The notes: generated from the sequence alone by a model not told the origin. A stretch of DNA of 64,000 nt from Bradyrhizobium sp. dw_78 (GCF_018449525.1 NZ_JAAVUS010000006.1:1-64000); one strand, 5' to 3'; shown: positions 37,659-47,493, counted from the stretch's first letter. Program-made: numbers and translations.

Positions 37659-38969
37659 TCAGGCCGCAACGGCTTCGCGGGCCTGGATGGTTTCGCCGCC
37701 GCGATAGATCGCGAGCGCAGCAAAGATCCCGAGCGCCGCCGCGCACATCAGCCAGTAGCCGGGGGACGCCTTGTCGCCGGTATGTTCGATCAGCCAGGTC
37801 GACGCAAACGGTGTGAACGTCCCGAACAGGCCCGCGGCCAGCGCGAAGGCGAGCGAGAAACAGGTGGTGCGGACATGCGCCGGGACAACTTCGACCAGCG
37901 AGCCCAGCATGGTGCCGCTATAGGTGCCGAAATAAAACGAGAACATCAATTCGACCGCGAGCATCTTGCCGAAGGTCGGCGCGGCGATCAGCCAATGCAG
38001 CGCCGGATAGGCGGTTACGAAGGACAGGATCGCGATCGTCAGCAATACCGGCTTGCGGCCGAGCCGGTCCGACACCGCGCCGCCGACCGGATTCCAGATG
38101 AAGTTGGTGACGGCGACCATCACCGTGACCAGCAGGCTGTCCTGACTCGAAAGCTGCAGCACGTTCTTGCCAAAGGTCGGCGTGTAGACGGTCACGAAAT
38201 AGAACGTCACGGTGGTCAGGATCGCCATCAGCATGCCGAGCACGACGATGCGCCAGTTCGCGATCGCCGAAGCGAACACCTCGGAGGCGTTCGGATGTTT
38301 CTTCATGGCGAGAAATTCAGGCGTTTCTTCCAGCGTTCGCCGCAGCACGAAAAGAACGGGAATGATCAGGCAGCCGATGAAGAACGGAATGCGCCAGCCC
38401 CACGCCGCGACGGTGGCGGCCGGCATCATTTCGCTCAGCACAAAGCCGATGATGGAGGCGACAAAGATCGCCACCTGCTGGCTGGCGGATTGAAACGAGG
38501 TGTAAAAGCCCTTGTTGCCGGGGGTGGCAATCTCCGACAGATAGACCGAGACCCCGCCGAGCTCGACACCAGCCGAAAACCCTTGCAGCAGCCGGCCCAG
38601 CACCACGATGACCGGCGCTGCGATCCCGATGGTGGCATAGCTCGGGCAAAACGCGATTACCACGGTGCCGATGGCCATGATGCCGAGCGTAACGATCAAG
38701 CCGGTGCGGCGGCCGATCTTGTCGATATAGGCGCCGAGCGCGATCGCGCCGACGGGACGCATCAAGGCGCCCAGCCAGAACACGCCGAAGGCGTTAAGCA
38801 AAGCGGCGGTCTCGTTCTCGGCCGGAAAGAACGCTTTCGCAATCGCGCTGGCGTAAAAGCCGAACAGAAAGAAATCGTATTGTTCGAGGAAGTTGCCGCT
38901 GGTCGCGCGCAGGATGGCGCCGAGGCGGGACTTGATCGCGGGCGGCTGGGACGTGGACGTTTGCGACAT
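37659..38969 (-). CDS. tcuC: MFS citrate/tricarballylate-proton symporter (TcuC-like, MHS family)
   Basis: 436 residues from the ATG at 38969, with GGGAGAG upstream. Twelve membrane segments. MHS-family landmarks: [20 protein letters not shown], the loop 2-3 motif [13 protein letters not shown] and its repeat [14 protein letters not shown], and [15 protein letters not shown]. Close in form to citrate (CitA) and tricarballylate (TcuC) importers. It precedes tcuA and tcuB on the same strand and would bring in their substrate. Confidence 0.87.
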   Translation of the reverse strand: MSQTSTSQPPAIKSRLGAILRATSGNFLEQYDFFLFGFYASAIAKAFFPAENETAALLNAFGVFWLGALMRPVGAIALGAYIDKIGRRTGLIVTLGIMAIGTVVIAFCPSYATIGIAAPVIVVLGRLLQGFSAGVELGGVSVYLSEIATPGNKGFYTSFQSASQQVAIFVASIIGFVLSEMMPAATVAAWGWRIPFFIGCLIIPVLFVLRRTLEETPEFLAMKKHPNASEVFASAIANWRIVVLGMLMAILTTVTFYFVTVYTPTFGKNVLQLSSQDSLLVTVMVAVTNFIWNPVGGAVSDRLGRKPVLLTIAILSFVTAYPALHWLIAAPTFGKMLAVELMFSFYFGTYSGTMLGSLVEVVPAHVRTTCFSLAFALAAGLFGTFTPFASTWLIEHTGDKASPGYWLMCAAALGIFAALAIYRGGETIQAREAVAA

Positions 38970-39120
38970 TGGCGAGTCTCTCCCGGTGTCGAAGCGGCCT
39001 GTGCGGAAAGGCCCATCGCCAGCCGGCCATTGCTCTTGAAAAATCAATTTGCCATGCCGGCGCGGCGCGACCAACCGGAAAACACCGGTTCGACCGGACA
39101 GGCGCCCGCGCGGATGTTTT

Positions 39121-40020
39121 TCAGGGTTTGTTCTGCGCCGACGCGGCGAGCCATTGCCGGAAGGCCGACAGCTTGGGCGAATCCGCTTTGGCCTCCGGCG
39201 AGACCAGATAGAAGCCCGCATCCACCGGCAGCGCGATCTTGAAAGGAACCACCAGCCGGCCCTTGGCGATATCGCCCGCGACATAGGTGGTTCGGCCCAT
39301 CGCCACCCCGATGCCGTCGATCGCGGCCTGCACGGTCATGAAGATCAGGTCGAAGGTCAGCCCCGGCTGTTTCGAGATATCGGCCGGCAGCCCGGCGGCG
39401 GTGAGCCATAGCCGCCAATCATCGTCATAGCCGCCGCTGCTGTGCAGCAGGGTATGATGAAACAGATCTTGCGGGCGCTTCAGCGGCCTGTTGCCCTTCA
39501 ATAGCGCCGGGCTGCATACCGGAAACAATTCATCGCCCATCAGCCAGTCGGCGCGCAAGCCGGTCCAGTGACCGCGGCCGTAGCGGATCGCAGCGTCGAC
39601 ATCGCCATTCCGGAAATCGACCAGCGCGGTCGAGGTGGTGATGCGGACATCGATGTCCGGATGCGCTGCCTGAAACGATGAAAGCCGCGGCAGCAGCCAC
39701 TTCGCGGCGAACGATGCCAGCGTGGAGATCGTCAGCACCTGCTCATTGTCCCTGCGCAGCAGCCGGTCGGTCGCCAGCCGCAGGTCGTTGAAGGCGGCGC
39801 GTATCCCCGGCAGGTAATCCCTGGCCTCCGGCGTCAGTGTCAGCGCGCGGTTCTGCCGGATGAACAGCCGAACGCCCAATTCCTCTTCGAGCCGCCGGAT
39901 CTGATGGCTGATCGCGGTTTGGGTGACGTTCAGTTCGGACGCGGCGTGGGTGAAGCTCAAATGCCGGGCCGCGGCCTCGAATGCGCGCAACCCGTTGAGA
40001 GAAGGCAGCCTCGCGCTCAT
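39121..40020 (-). CDS. LysR-type regulator, probably of the tcu genes
   Basis: 299 residues. N-terminal winged helix-turn-helix in GcvA style ([40 protein letters not shown]), then the substrate-binding regulatory domain ([16 protein letters not shown]). It is on the same strand as, and 151 bases upstream of, the transporter gene, matching TcuR in the tcu set. The downstream gap is the likely operator region for tcuCAB. Inducer would be tricarballylate or a similar acid; this is inference from context. Confidence 0.88.
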   Translation of the reverse strand: MSARLPSLNGLRAFEAAARHLSFTHAASELNVTQTAISHQIRRLEEELGVRLFIRQNRALTLTPEARDYLPGIRAAFNDLRLATDRLLRRDNEQVLTISTLASFAAKWLLPRLSSFQAAHPDIDVRITTSTALVDFRNGDVDAAIRYGRGHWTGLRADWLMGDELFPVCSPALLKGNRPLKRPQDLFHHTLLHSSGGYDDDWRLWLTAAGLPADISKQPGLTFDLIFMTVQAAIDGIGVAMGRTTYVAGDIAKGRLVVPFKIALPVDAGFYLVSPEAKADSPKLSAFRQWLAASAQNKP

Positions 40021-40154
40021 TTGCCGCTCCCCGCGCTAGGTCAAGGCTGTCAGATACATGAAGTTATCTCATCTGAACGAATAGAAAGTGTCGTTTGTGC
40101 AGATGCGAAATAGGACAGATATTTGAGATAGAAGGTTAGCTTTTGGAGGCTTCA

Positions 40155-40358
40155 ATGTCCATCCAGCCGCATCATCGGATGATAAATCATCATGATACCG
40201 GGCTTTTAGCGTTGCTCGGCGAGGCGCTGCATCAGTGGCGGGAGCGTCGGCGGCAACGCCGGGAACTGACTCATTGGACCGAACGCGACCTGCACGATGT
40301 CGGTCTCTCCTGGAGCGACCTCGTTCGCGAGACCGGGAAGCCGTTCTGGCGGGGTTGA
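40155..40358 (+). CDS. DUF1127-domain small protein
   Basis: 67 residues; ATG at 40155 with GGAGG 6 bases upstream, which decides it over a TTG at 40143. The C-terminal half holds the DUF1127 motif: RRRQRRELTHWTERDLHDVGLSW, a small basic helical unit. Such proteins in alphaproteobacteria can bind RNA or help phosphate and carbon regulation; this one has no assigned role. Divergent from the LysR gene. Confidence 0.88.
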   Translation: MSIQPHHRMINHHDTGLLALLGEALHQWRERRRQRRELTHWTERDLHDVGLSWSDLVRETGKPFWRG

Positions 40359-40547
40359 GCAGCACGACGCGCGAGCCAACCGGATGTCGGTTTTGAGTCC
40401 GGCCGCGCCTCTGAAAGTAAATGGCGCAAAACAAATGGCGCATGGATCCTGTCGCCAAACCGCTCGCGTTTTGGCGGATCATGCGCTGCCGGCGCCGCCT
40501 CGTCCGAGGGGCGCCGGCAGACTTTTCGGACTTTGCAGGAGCGCACG

Positions 40548-41168
40548 ATGACGGCTCTGCGGATCGACGATTTCAGGCAACATTCCGATATCCTGCGCTT
40601 GCGCAGGGGAGATCAGGTCACGCTGCGTTTCGTCGAGCCGGGCGATGCGGAGGAATTACAGAACTATTTCCGTTCGCTGTCGATCTATTCCCGCTACAAC
40701 CGCTTTCTCGGCGCGATCAGGGAGCTGCCGCGCAACCTGCTCGATCGTTTCATGCGGGTCGGCGAGCGCGACGAATTCAGCGTCGTCGCGACCGTGAGGA
40801 TCGACGGGTTTGACACCATCATCGGCGAAGCTCGCTACGCCTTCCATGCCGGCACGGACAATGTTGAATTCGGGCTGTCGATCGACGACCGCTGGCAAGG
40901 CCGGGGCATCGGCACGGCCTTGCTGAAGAATCTCGAATGCCGCGCCGCCGCGCTCGGCGCGGGTCGTCTGTTCGGCGACACGTTGCGTTCCAACGGCGTC
41001 ATGATCGGGCTCGCCCGCAAATCGGGCTACGCCCTTGCGCGCAATTCCGACGACTGGAAGCTGGTGCGCTTCGAAAAAACCATCGATGCCGCTCCGCAAG
41101 GCATTCCCTGCGCCAGTTGGCAACTCGCGGCGGCCTCCCGGCATCCGGCGGTGGCGTCGCCAGTGTGA
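40548..41168 (+). CDS. GNAT-family N-acetyltransferase
   Basis: 206 residues from the ATG at 40548, with CAGGAG 6 bases upstream. One GNAT domain (~20-165): VTLRFVEPGDAEELQNYFRS at the start and the acetyl-CoA pyrophosphate loop WQGRGIGTALLKNLE, followed by GDTLRSNGVMIGLARKSGYA. Cytosolic. The start resembles the GNAT module found fused to acetate-CoA ligase-like proteins. Acceptor unknown. A terminator hairpin follows directly. Confidence 0.9.
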   Translation: MTALRIDDFRQHSDILRLRRGDQVTLRFVEPGDAEELQNYFRSLSIYSRYNRFLGAIRELPRNLLDRFMRVGERDEFSVVATVRIDGFDTIIGEARYAFHAGTDNVEFGLSIDDRWQGRGIGTALLKNLECRAAALGAGRLFGDTLRSNGVMIGLARKSGYALARNSDDWKLVRFEKTIDAAPQGIPCASWQLAAASRHPAVASPV

Positions 41169-41176
41169 GAAAAGAT

Positions 41177-41197
41177 CCCGGCCCTGTTCGGGCCGGG
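41177..41197 (+). terminator. Rho-independent terminator
   Basis: Perfect 8-base stem CCCGGCCC-TGTTC-GGGCCGGG followed by CTTTGCGCTT, nine bases after the acetyltransferase stop. The T-tract is short. Confidence 0.8.
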
Positions 41198-41315
41198 CTT
41201 TGCGCTTGATGCGATCATCGCCGCCGCTTGCATCTCCGGCGCATCAGTCGGCCTTTCATCGAAATCCATAAGGGTCCGACCAATGCGCCGCAGTCGAGGA
41301 TCGATTGCAGCAGCA

Positions 41316-42155
41316 TCATGCGGTCTTCTCGCTGAAGTCGGTCGAGGTCGAGACCGCTCGCCACGCGGCGAGCTCCCGCGCGACAAAGGCGTTCTTGTTT
41401 TCGATGCGTTCGACCGTGTCGCTGCCGAGCGGCAGGCGGAGCGGTGGGCTTTTCGCGTTCACCAGCATGATGAACGCCTGGGCCAGCTTGCGCGGATCGC
41501 CGCGCTGGCCGTGATTGAAATCGGCGGCAATAGCGCGGGTCTTGCCGACGGTCTCCCGATAATCGTCGATCTGTTGCGCGGTGTGCCCCAGCGAAGTCTC
41601 GTCAAGGAAGTCGGTGCGGAAAAATCCGGGTTCGACCACGGTGACATGGATGCCGAGCGGCGCCACTTCGGCGGCCAGCGCCTCGCTGATGCCTTCGACC
41701 GCGAATTTGGTGCCGCTATAGACGCCCCAGCCGGGATAGCCGGTGTAGCCGCCGACCGACGAGAGATTGATGATGTGGCCCGAGCGTTGCCGGCGCAGAT
41801 GCGGCAGCACCGCGCGGGTGACGCCGAGCAGGCCGAACACGTTGGTGGCGAATAGTTTCACGGCTTCGGCGGCACTGGCTTCCTCGATCGCGCCCAACAA
41901 GCCGTAGCCGGCATTGTTGATGAGGATATCGATGCGGCCGAATTGCTTGATCGCCTGACCGACCGCCTGCTGGGCTTCGGCTTCGCTGGTGACATCGAGC
42001 CGTGTCGCCAGCAGTTGCGGATGCGGGCCGAGGCGGGCCGTAACGGCCGACGGATCCCGGGCGGTGGCGACCACGGCGTCGCCCGCGGCCAGGGCAGCCT
42101 CCGCAATCAAGGCGCCGAATCCCCGCGAGGCCCCTGTGATGAACCAGACACGCAT
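41316..42155 (-). CDS. Short-chain dehydrogenase/reductase
   Basis: 279 residues from the ATG at 42155, with AAGGACGAC ahead. A classical SDR: NAD(P) loop TGASRGFGALIAE, NNAGYG, Ser in INLSSVGG and the catalytic YSGTK. An Arg after the second strand (ATARDPSAV) suggests NADPH use. Substrate unknown. It is divergent from a LysR gene across ~120 bases, the standard arrangement for a regulator and its target. Confidence 0.92.
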   Translation of the reverse strand: MRVWFITGASRGFGALIAEAALAAGDAVVATARDPSAVTARLGPHPQLLATRLDVTSEAEAQQAVGQAIKQFGRIDILINNAGYGLLGAIEEASAAEAVKLFATNVFGLLGVTRAVLPHLRRQRSGHIINLSSVGGYTGYPGWGVYSGTKFAVEGISEALAAEVAPLGIHVTVVEPGFFRTDFLDETSLGHTAQQIDDYRETVGKTRAIAADFNHGQRGDPRKLAQAFIMLVNAKSPPLRLPLGSDTVERIENKNAFVARELAAWRAVSTSTDFSEKTA

Positions 42156-42276
42156 GATGTCGTCCTTTTCGCGTTGGGCCCGGCGGACCGGCCAGGCTGA
42201 TCCGTGAAAGATAGCGGCTCGCCATAGCTGAGATAATCCGGTATATGATCCACAAGCTACTGAGTAAAATTCATCA

Positions 42277-43167
42277 ATGAGGATCGATCCTTCCGATCTT
42301 GCGACCTTCCTGGCGATCGCCCGGCACCGCAGCTTTCGTGCGGCGGCAACCGAGCTCGGCGTATCGGCGTCCGCGTTAAGCCACGCCCTGCGCAATATCG
42401 AGACGCGGCTCGATCTCAGGCTCATCAACCGCACCACCCGCAGCGTCGCGCTGACGGAAGCGGGGCAGCGTCTGTTCGCGCGCATCAGCCCGGCGTTTCA
42501 GGACATCGACGACGCGCTGGAGGATCTCAATAATTTCCGCGGCAAGCCGGCCGGCACGCTGCGCTTCAACGCGGCGCGGCAATCGGCGCAACTGGTGCTG
42601 CTGCCGATCGTGACGCGGTTTCTCAAAAGCTTTCCCGACGTCAATGTCGAGATCGCCGTCAACGACGCGCTGATCGACATGGTGTCAGCCGGCTTCGATG
42701 CCGGTGTCCGCTTCGGCGAGACCATTGCCGCCGACATGATCGCGGTGCCGATCGGCCCGCGGCATCGTTTCGCGGTGGTCGGCTCGCCCGACTATTTCAA
42801 GCGGCACAAGCCGCCGGTGACGCCGCACGATCTCAAGGGCATGCCCTGCATCCGTTACCGCTTCTCGAGCGGCGCGTTCTATCGCTGGGAATTCGAGCGC
42901 GGCGGCATCGAGGTCGATATCGATGTCGAGGGGCCGCTGACGCTGAACGGCCAGGATCTGATGCTCGACGCCGCGCTGGATGGCGCCGGCCTTGCCTTCG
43001 TGTTCGAGGTGCAGGCACAGGAACTGATCGCCAGGCGCAAACTGGTACGCGTGCTGGCCGATTGGTGCCCCGCCTATCCCGGATTCTTTCTGTATTATCC
43101 GAGCCGCCGTCAACTCCCGGCGGCGCTACGCGCCTTTGTCGACTTCGTCAAAGCCGCAGCCAAATAG
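42277..43167 (+). CDS. LysR-type regulator (divergent from the SDR)
   Basis: 296 residues. HTH region DLATFLAIARHRSFRAAATELGVSASALSHALRNIE, then the linker helix and regulatory domain of the DsdC/PA2206-like class (RLDLRLINRTTRSVALTE, FSSGAFYRWEFERGG). The shared ~120-base region contains GATAATCCGGTATATGATCC, in which several T-N11-A pairs fit LysR boxes. It most likely controls the divergent SDR gene and itself. Confidence 0.92.
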   Translation: MRIDPSDLATFLAIARHRSFRAAATELGVSASALSHALRNIETRLDLRLINRTTRSVALTEAGQRLFARISPAFQDIDDALEDLNNFRGKPAGTLRFNAARQSAQLVLLPIVTRFLKSFPDVNVEIAVNDALIDMVSAGFDAGVRFGETIAADMIAVPIGPRHRFAVVGSPDYFKRHKPPVTPHDLKGMPCIRYRFSSGAFYRWEFERGGIEVDIDVEGPLTLNGQDLMLDAALDGAGLAFVFEVQAQELIARRKLVRVLADWCPAYPGFFLYYPSRRQLPAALRAFVDFVKAAAK

Positions 43168-43212
43168 CCGAGAGCGAGATGGCTTTAATTGAATCGGTTT
43201 ATCCGCGGATTC

Positions 43213-43270
43213 AGTTTACCTCTCCCCGGCGGGGAGAGGTCGATTTGCGCAGCAAATCGGGCGAGGGCGC
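43213..43270. repeat. Family 3 palindromic repeat
   Basis: TTTACCTCTCCCCGGCGGGGAGAGG, then CGATTTGC-GCA-GCAAATCG and GGCGAGGG. Same plan as the copies at 23034 and 33208. Confidence 0.88.
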
Positions 43271-43304
43271 GCGCGTCTAACGAGAAACGTAATTTCATCT
43301 CGCT

Positions 43305-44135
43305 CTAATTTCCCGTGAACACCGGCTTGCGCTTCTCGATGAAGGCCTGCACCGCCTCGCGGTGATCGGCGGTCGCAGTCAGCCGGATCAGGCGCTCGGC
43401 CTCGTGGTCCCGCGCGGTGGCGAAATCGAATTGCAGGGCCTCGTCGAGATTGTCCTTCATGTAGTGCAGGGCGAGCGCCGGTCCGTCGGCAAAGGATCTG
43501 GCGAGCGCGAAGGCTTCGTCCTGGAGCCTGTCGTCAGGCACCACGCGGTTGACGAGGCCGATCGCCTCGCAGCGCGCCGCGTCGACCTTCTCGGCGGTAA
43601 ACATCAATTCGCGCGCCCGTGCGGTGCCGACCAGTCGCGTCAACAGCCATGCGATGCCGTAATCGCCGCTCAAGGCCACGCGCAGATAACCGGTGGACAC
43701 GAAGGCCGATTGCGCGGCGATGCGGATATCGCAGGCCATCGCCAGCGCCAGTCCCGCGCCGGCCGCGGGTCCCGGCAATGCCGCGATGGTCGGCTTGCGC
43801 ACCGCGACCAGCGCCCCGGTCAGGAGCCGCTGCCGCTCCCGCAGATCGGCGACCCGCTCTTCATAAGGCAGGTCGAGCTTGGTCCGATCGCGGTTCGCGC
43901 CCATGCCCTTGATGTCGCCACCCGAGCAGAACGCCGTGCCGGCGCCGGTGATCAGCAGCGCGCCGACGTTGCGGCTCTCGCCGCAATGCTTGATCATCCT
44001 GCGCAAGGCCGGGGTCAAATGGTCGGAAAGGGAATTGCGCGCCTGCGGCCGGTTCAGCGTCATCACCGCGACGCGGCTGCGGATCACGCACAACAGCTCT
44101 TCAGTGCCGGTGTCGATGCTGGTCTCGGTGGTCAT
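43305..44135 (-). CDS. Enoyl-CoA hydratase/isomerase (crotonase) family protein
   Basis: 276 residues. Crotonase fold: TLNRPQARNSLSDHL, oxyanion-hole region GTAFCSGGDIKGMG and PGPAAGAGLALAMACDIRIA. The acid residue positions of true hydratases (paired Glu) are not both evident, so isomerase, hydrolase or dehydrogenase-associated roles are equally possible. Stands alone; the next gene on the strand is an SDR 185 bases away. Confidence 0.87.
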   Translation of the reverse strand: MTTETSIDTGTEELLCVIRSRVAVMTLNRPQARNSLSDHLTPALRRMIKHCGESRNVGALLITGAGTAFCSGGDIKGMGANRDRTKLDLPYEERVADLRERQRLLTGALVAVRKPTIAALPGPAAGAGLALAMACDIRIAAQSAFVSTGYLRVALSGDYGIAWLLTRLVGTARARELMFTAEKVDAARCEAIGLVNRVVPDDRLQDEAFALARSFADGPALALHYMKDNLDEALQFDFATARDHEAERLIRLTATADHREAVQAFIEKRKPVFTGN

Positions 44136-44176
44136 TTCGTTTCCTCATGGCCCCTTATTGTGTGGCTCCGTACAAT

Positions 44177-44318
44177 CGTCATCCCGGACGACGTCAACGG
44201 GTCCGCGCAAAGCGCGGCCCGATGACAGGCTCCGCGGCGATCCGGAATCTCGAGATTCTTCGATGTGCAATTGCACATCGGAGTTCGATGTTTCGCATCG
44301 CCCCGGAATGACGGCGAT
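44177..44318. repeat. REP-like palindromic element (family 2), long copy
   Basis: GTCATCCCGGACGACG, GCGCAAAGCGC, a perfect GATGTGCAATTGCACATC palindrome, GATGTTTCGCATCG and a final CCCCGGAATGACGG. It fills the gap between the crotonase and SDR genes. Confidence 0.85.
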
Positions 44319-44320
44319 AC

Positions 44321-45022
44321 CTAAAACTTCTCCACCCAGGGCCGCAGTTCCAGTTCCCAGGTCCAGGCGCTGCGCGGCTGTTGCAGCACGTTCCAGTAGC
44401 TCAAAGCGATCGCGTCGGGATCGAGCAGCGAATCCGGGCGGCCGGCGTCTTCCGTGCGCGCGGCGCTGCGGATGCCGCCGTCGATGACGAAATGCGCGAT
44501 GTGAATACCCTGCGGCGACAATTCGCGCGCCATGCTCTGCGCCAACCCGCGCAGCGCGAACTTGCCCATCGCGAACGGCGCCGATTGCGGATAGCCCTTG
44601 ACGCTGGCCGAGGCTCCCGTGAACAGGATCGCGCCGTGTTTATGGGGCAGCATCCGCTTCACGGCCTGCTGCGCCACCAGAAAGCCGCCGAAGGCGCTGA
44701 CCGCGATCGCATTGGCGACCTCTGCCGGAACCAGTTCGGTGAACGCGCCGCGCGCCCGTGCGCTGGCGTTGTAGACGACGAGATCCGGCGTGGCGATCTC
44801 GCGCTCGACCAGGCCGAACAGCCGTTCGACCTCGTCGGCGTCGGTGGCGTTGCAGGCAAAGGCGCGGGCGCCGGTCTCCGTGCAAAGCGCGCCGAGCTTT
44901 TCGATGCTGCGCGCCGCCAGCGCGACCCGAATGCCTTCGCGGGCAAACAGGCGCGTGAGCGACGCGCTCAGGCCGGGGCCGGTGCCGACAATGAGAGCGG
45001 TCTTGTATTTCGGCGTTTCCAT
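44321..45022 (-). CDS. SDR-family protein lacking the catalytic tyrosine
   Basis: 233 residues from the ATG at 45022, with AAGGAAAG ahead. A Rossmann fold starts ALIVGTGPGLSASLTRLFA, with YNASAR in place of NNAG. Where classical SDRs have Y-x-x-x-K this one reads F150-A-M-G-K154, so the catalytic Tyr is Phe. Relatives of this shorter type seem to share it. It may bind NAD(P) without ordinary redox activity or use another residue. No partner gene is adjacent. Confidence 0.85.
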   Translation of the reverse strand: METPKYKTALIVGTGPGLSASLTRLFAREGIRVALAARSIEKLGALCTETGARAFACNATDADEVERLFGLVEREIATPDLVVYNASARARGAFTELVPAEVANAIAVSAFGGFLVAQQAVKRMLPHKHGAILFTGASASVKGYPQSAPFAMGKFALRGLAQSMARELSPQGIHIAHFVIDGGIRSAARTEDAGRPDSLLDPDAIALSYWNVLQQPRSAWTWELELRPWVEKF

Positions 45023-45380
45023 GGACGGCTTTCCTTGATTGGTTGCGGGTGGGTTTCGGCGTCCCAAGGCTGTCTCTGTGGCCAGGATAACGGAAGAGGC
45101 GGCAGGATGGAGGGCGACATTCCAGCACCGGATATGCGATGACGATCAAATAACAGATGAGGAAACGAACGAGGGCTTTCAATGCACCCGTTCAAAGATA
45201 ATCGCCCGGGCTCAATGTCGCCGCGGGCACGATTTCAGTTCTTTCTCGTCGTGGGGGTGCGAGTATGCCTGATCGTCTGTCATTCCGGGCTCGATGCTTC
45301 GCATCGCCTGAGAAGCATGAGGCCGACGTGTCTCATGCTTCGAGACGCGCGCAAACGCGCTCCTCGGCAGGAGGGGCCGT
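45023..45380. other. Intergenic region with a partial REP-like element
   Basis: A family 2 remnant lies at ~45279-45345 (CATTCCGGGCTCGATGCTTCGCATCG). No gene is supported; the open frames have neither start signals nor family-like composition. Confidence 0.55.
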
Positions 45381-46853
45381 TTAGTCGTCGAACATCGGCG
45401 GCGGGACGAAACCGCCGAACTCGCGTTCGATCAATTCGGCGAGCTTGAGCGGCGTGCGGTCTTCCAGCCAGGGGCCGAGGATCTGCACACCGATCGGCAG
45501 TCCTTGCGGCGAAAGGCCGATCGGGATCGCGGTGGCCGGCAGTCCGGGCAGCGTCGCGATGCCCGGCCATGCCAACTGGTCGACATAGGCATGGTCCTTG
45601 CCGTCGATACGGATGCGGCGCTTTTCCTGGTCCGGCGAATGGTCGTGCGGAAAGGCCGGCGTCGGCATCAATGGGCAGATCACCACATCGAAGCTCTTGA
45701 ACAATTCGCGCCATTGCGCCCGCAGCCGCGTGCGCCCGCTATCGGCCATCAGCCAGTCGCGATGGCTCAGCATGACGCCGCGCAAGCGCTCCGCGGCGAG
45801 GCTGATGTCGTCAGCCGCGAGCCTGGCCGCCGCTTCCTTTGCGCCCTCATAGATCTCCGGCTGGAACGACACCGCGAGGAATGACAGCAGCATCCGCATA
45901 TAGAGCCGGGTCGAGGCCGCAAAATCCGGCAACAGCGGGCTTTCGCGGGTCACGGTCGCGCCGGCCTTGCCGAGGTTCGCCGCCAGTCTCTCGATGGCGG
46001 TACGCACCGCCGTATCGGTCGGCAGGACCGGATCGGTATCGATCAAAAGCACGCGAAACTGCTTCATCTCGCTGTGACGCGACGCCGGCAGGGCGAGCCG
46101 GTAGGCCTTGCCGGCTTCCAGCGGATCGGGGCCTGCGATCACGTCGAGCAGTAGCGAAAGGTCCGCGGCCGAGCGCGCCATCGGCCCGATCACCGAGAGA
46201 TCGCGCTCGAACGGCAGCGGCGGCAAGGGCGGCGGCGTATGGCCCCGCGGCGGCACCAGGCCGAATGTCGGCTTGTGGGCATAGACGCCGCAATGGAACG
46301 CCGGCACGCGCAGCGAGCCGCCGATGTCGGAGCCGAGCGAGAGCGGCCCGTAACCCGCGGCCAGCGCCGCGGACGATCCGCCGGAAGAGCCGCCCGGCGT
46401 GCGGCCAAGATCGTAGGGGTTGTTGGTGGTGCCGTAGATCTCGTTGTAGCTCTGCCAGTCGCCGAGCCCGATCGGCACATTGGTCTTGCCCAAGACCACG
46501 CCGCCGGCCTCTTTCACCCGTGCAATCGACAGTGCATCCTCCGGCGCCACGAAATCCTTCTGCGCCGGAAAGCCCCAGGTCGTGGGCAGCCCGCCGACAT
46601 TATAGGATTCCTTGACGGTCAGGGGGATGCCGAGCAGCGGCTTGCTTTCGCCGCGCGCCAAGGCGGCGTCGGCGGCGCGTGCGGCGTCGAGCGCGCGGGA
46701 AAAATCGCGGACGCAGACCGCATTGATCTTGCCGTCGTGACGTTCGATCCGGTCGATCGCGTCCTGCGTTAGTTCGACGGCGGAGACTTTTTTCGTGGCC
46801 AGCGCGGCCGATAATTCCGTCGCGCTCCTGAAGCTCCATTGCGATTTCGCCAA
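45381..46853 (-). CDS. Amidase-signature family hydrolase
   Basis: 490 residues. Triad: Lys in LTVKESYNVGG (~82), cis-Ser in TPGGSSGGSSAALA (~155) and nucleophile Ser in DIGGSLRVPAFHCG (~179). The protein is longer at the C-terminus than GatA, with a substrate region typical of AmiE/acylamidase-like members (CPLMPTPAFPHDHS). No small AtzG- or GatC-like gene is near. Cytosolic. Unrelated in position to the importer-linked amidase and clearly a different subgroup. Confidence 0.92.
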   Translation of the reverse strand: MAKSQWSFRSATELSAALATKKVSAVELTQDAIDRIERHDGKINAVCVRDFSRALDAARAADAALARGESKPLLGIPLTVKESYNVGGLPTTWGFPAQKDFVAPEDALSIARVKEAGGVVLGKTNVPIGLGDWQSYNEIYGTTNNPYDLGRTPGGSSGGSSAALAAGYGPLSLGSDIGGSLRVPAFHCGVYAHKPTFGLVPPRGHTPPPLPPLPFERDLSVIGPMARSAADLSLLLDVIAGPDPLEAGKAYRLALPASRHSEMKQFRVLLIDTDPVLPTDTAVRTAIERLAANLGKAGATVTRESPLLPDFAASTRLYMRMLLSFLAVSFQPEIYEGAKEAAARLAADDISLAAERLRGVMLSHRDWLMADSGRTRLRAQWRELFKSFDVVICPLMPTPAFPHDHSPDQEKRRIRIDGKDHAYVDQLAWPGIATLPGLPATAIPIGLSPQGLPIGVQILGPWLEDRTPLKLAELIEREFGGFVPPPMFDD

Positions 46854-46962
46854 GGCGTCTCTCCTGCCATCATGCGCATACCGGAACCGATGATGCTCGG
46901 TTCCGGCACCGCCTGCAAGGCGGCGCGCGAGATTGCAGATATCGCAAAGAGCAAGGAGGTCG

Positions 46963-47493
46963 CTATCCCGGCAACATCCGCTGCATCACGCGGTTGCGGA
47001 ACACGAAAACATGGGCCAGCGCCGCCGCCACATGAAGGCCGATCAGGATCAGCAGCGCCCATTCGAATTTCTGGTGCCAATGATTGATGGCGCGAATCGC
47101 GGTCGAGCTTTCCGAGGCCAGCATCGGCAGCGGTGTCACGAAGAAGAACGAGATCGACCAGCCGCGAAACGATGCGAACAGCCAGCCGCTGATGGTCGTG
47201 GCCAGCACCAGCAGATAGAGCAGCCAGTGCGCCGCCTCCGACGTCAGCCGCTGCCACGGTGCAAGCGAACTTTCCGGCGCCACCGGATGCGTCAGCCGCC
47301 ATACCAGCCGCAGCACGATAAGCGCGAGAATCACGACGCCGATCGAGATATGCCAGGTCATGGCGTCTCCGGGCGTCATGCCGCGGTGGACGTCCGGCAT
47401 CAGCCAGCCAATCGGATATTGAATCAGCAGAAGCGCCACGATGAGCCAGTGGAACACCTTGGCGGTGGTCCCATATTGCAAACGATCGGTCAT
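46963..47493 (-). CDS. Cytochrome b561-family protein (CybB-like)
   Basis: 176 residues, four membrane segments. Haem-ligand His residues appear in TAKVFHWLIVALLLIQY, MTWHISIGVVIL, EAAHWLLYLLVLATTISG and IGLHVAAALAHVF. This is the small bacterial b561 type thought to move electrons from the quinone pool, in some cases as superoxide oxidase (CybB). It lies downstream of mbfA on the same strand with ~155 bases between them. Confidence 0.92.
   Translation of the reverse strand: MTDRLQYGTTAKVFHWLIVALLLIQYPIGWLMPDVHRGMTPGDAMTWHISIGVVILALIVLRLVWRLTHPVAPESSLAPWQRLTSEAAHWLLYLLVLATTISGWLFASFRGWSISFFFVTPLPMLASESSTAIRAINHWHQKFEWALLILIGLHVAAALAHVFVFRNRVMQRMLPG

Noticed and set aside
45023..45380. Open frames across the gap upstream of the SDR gene
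   Set aside because: They overlap a palindromic repeat or the SDR start and have no start signal.
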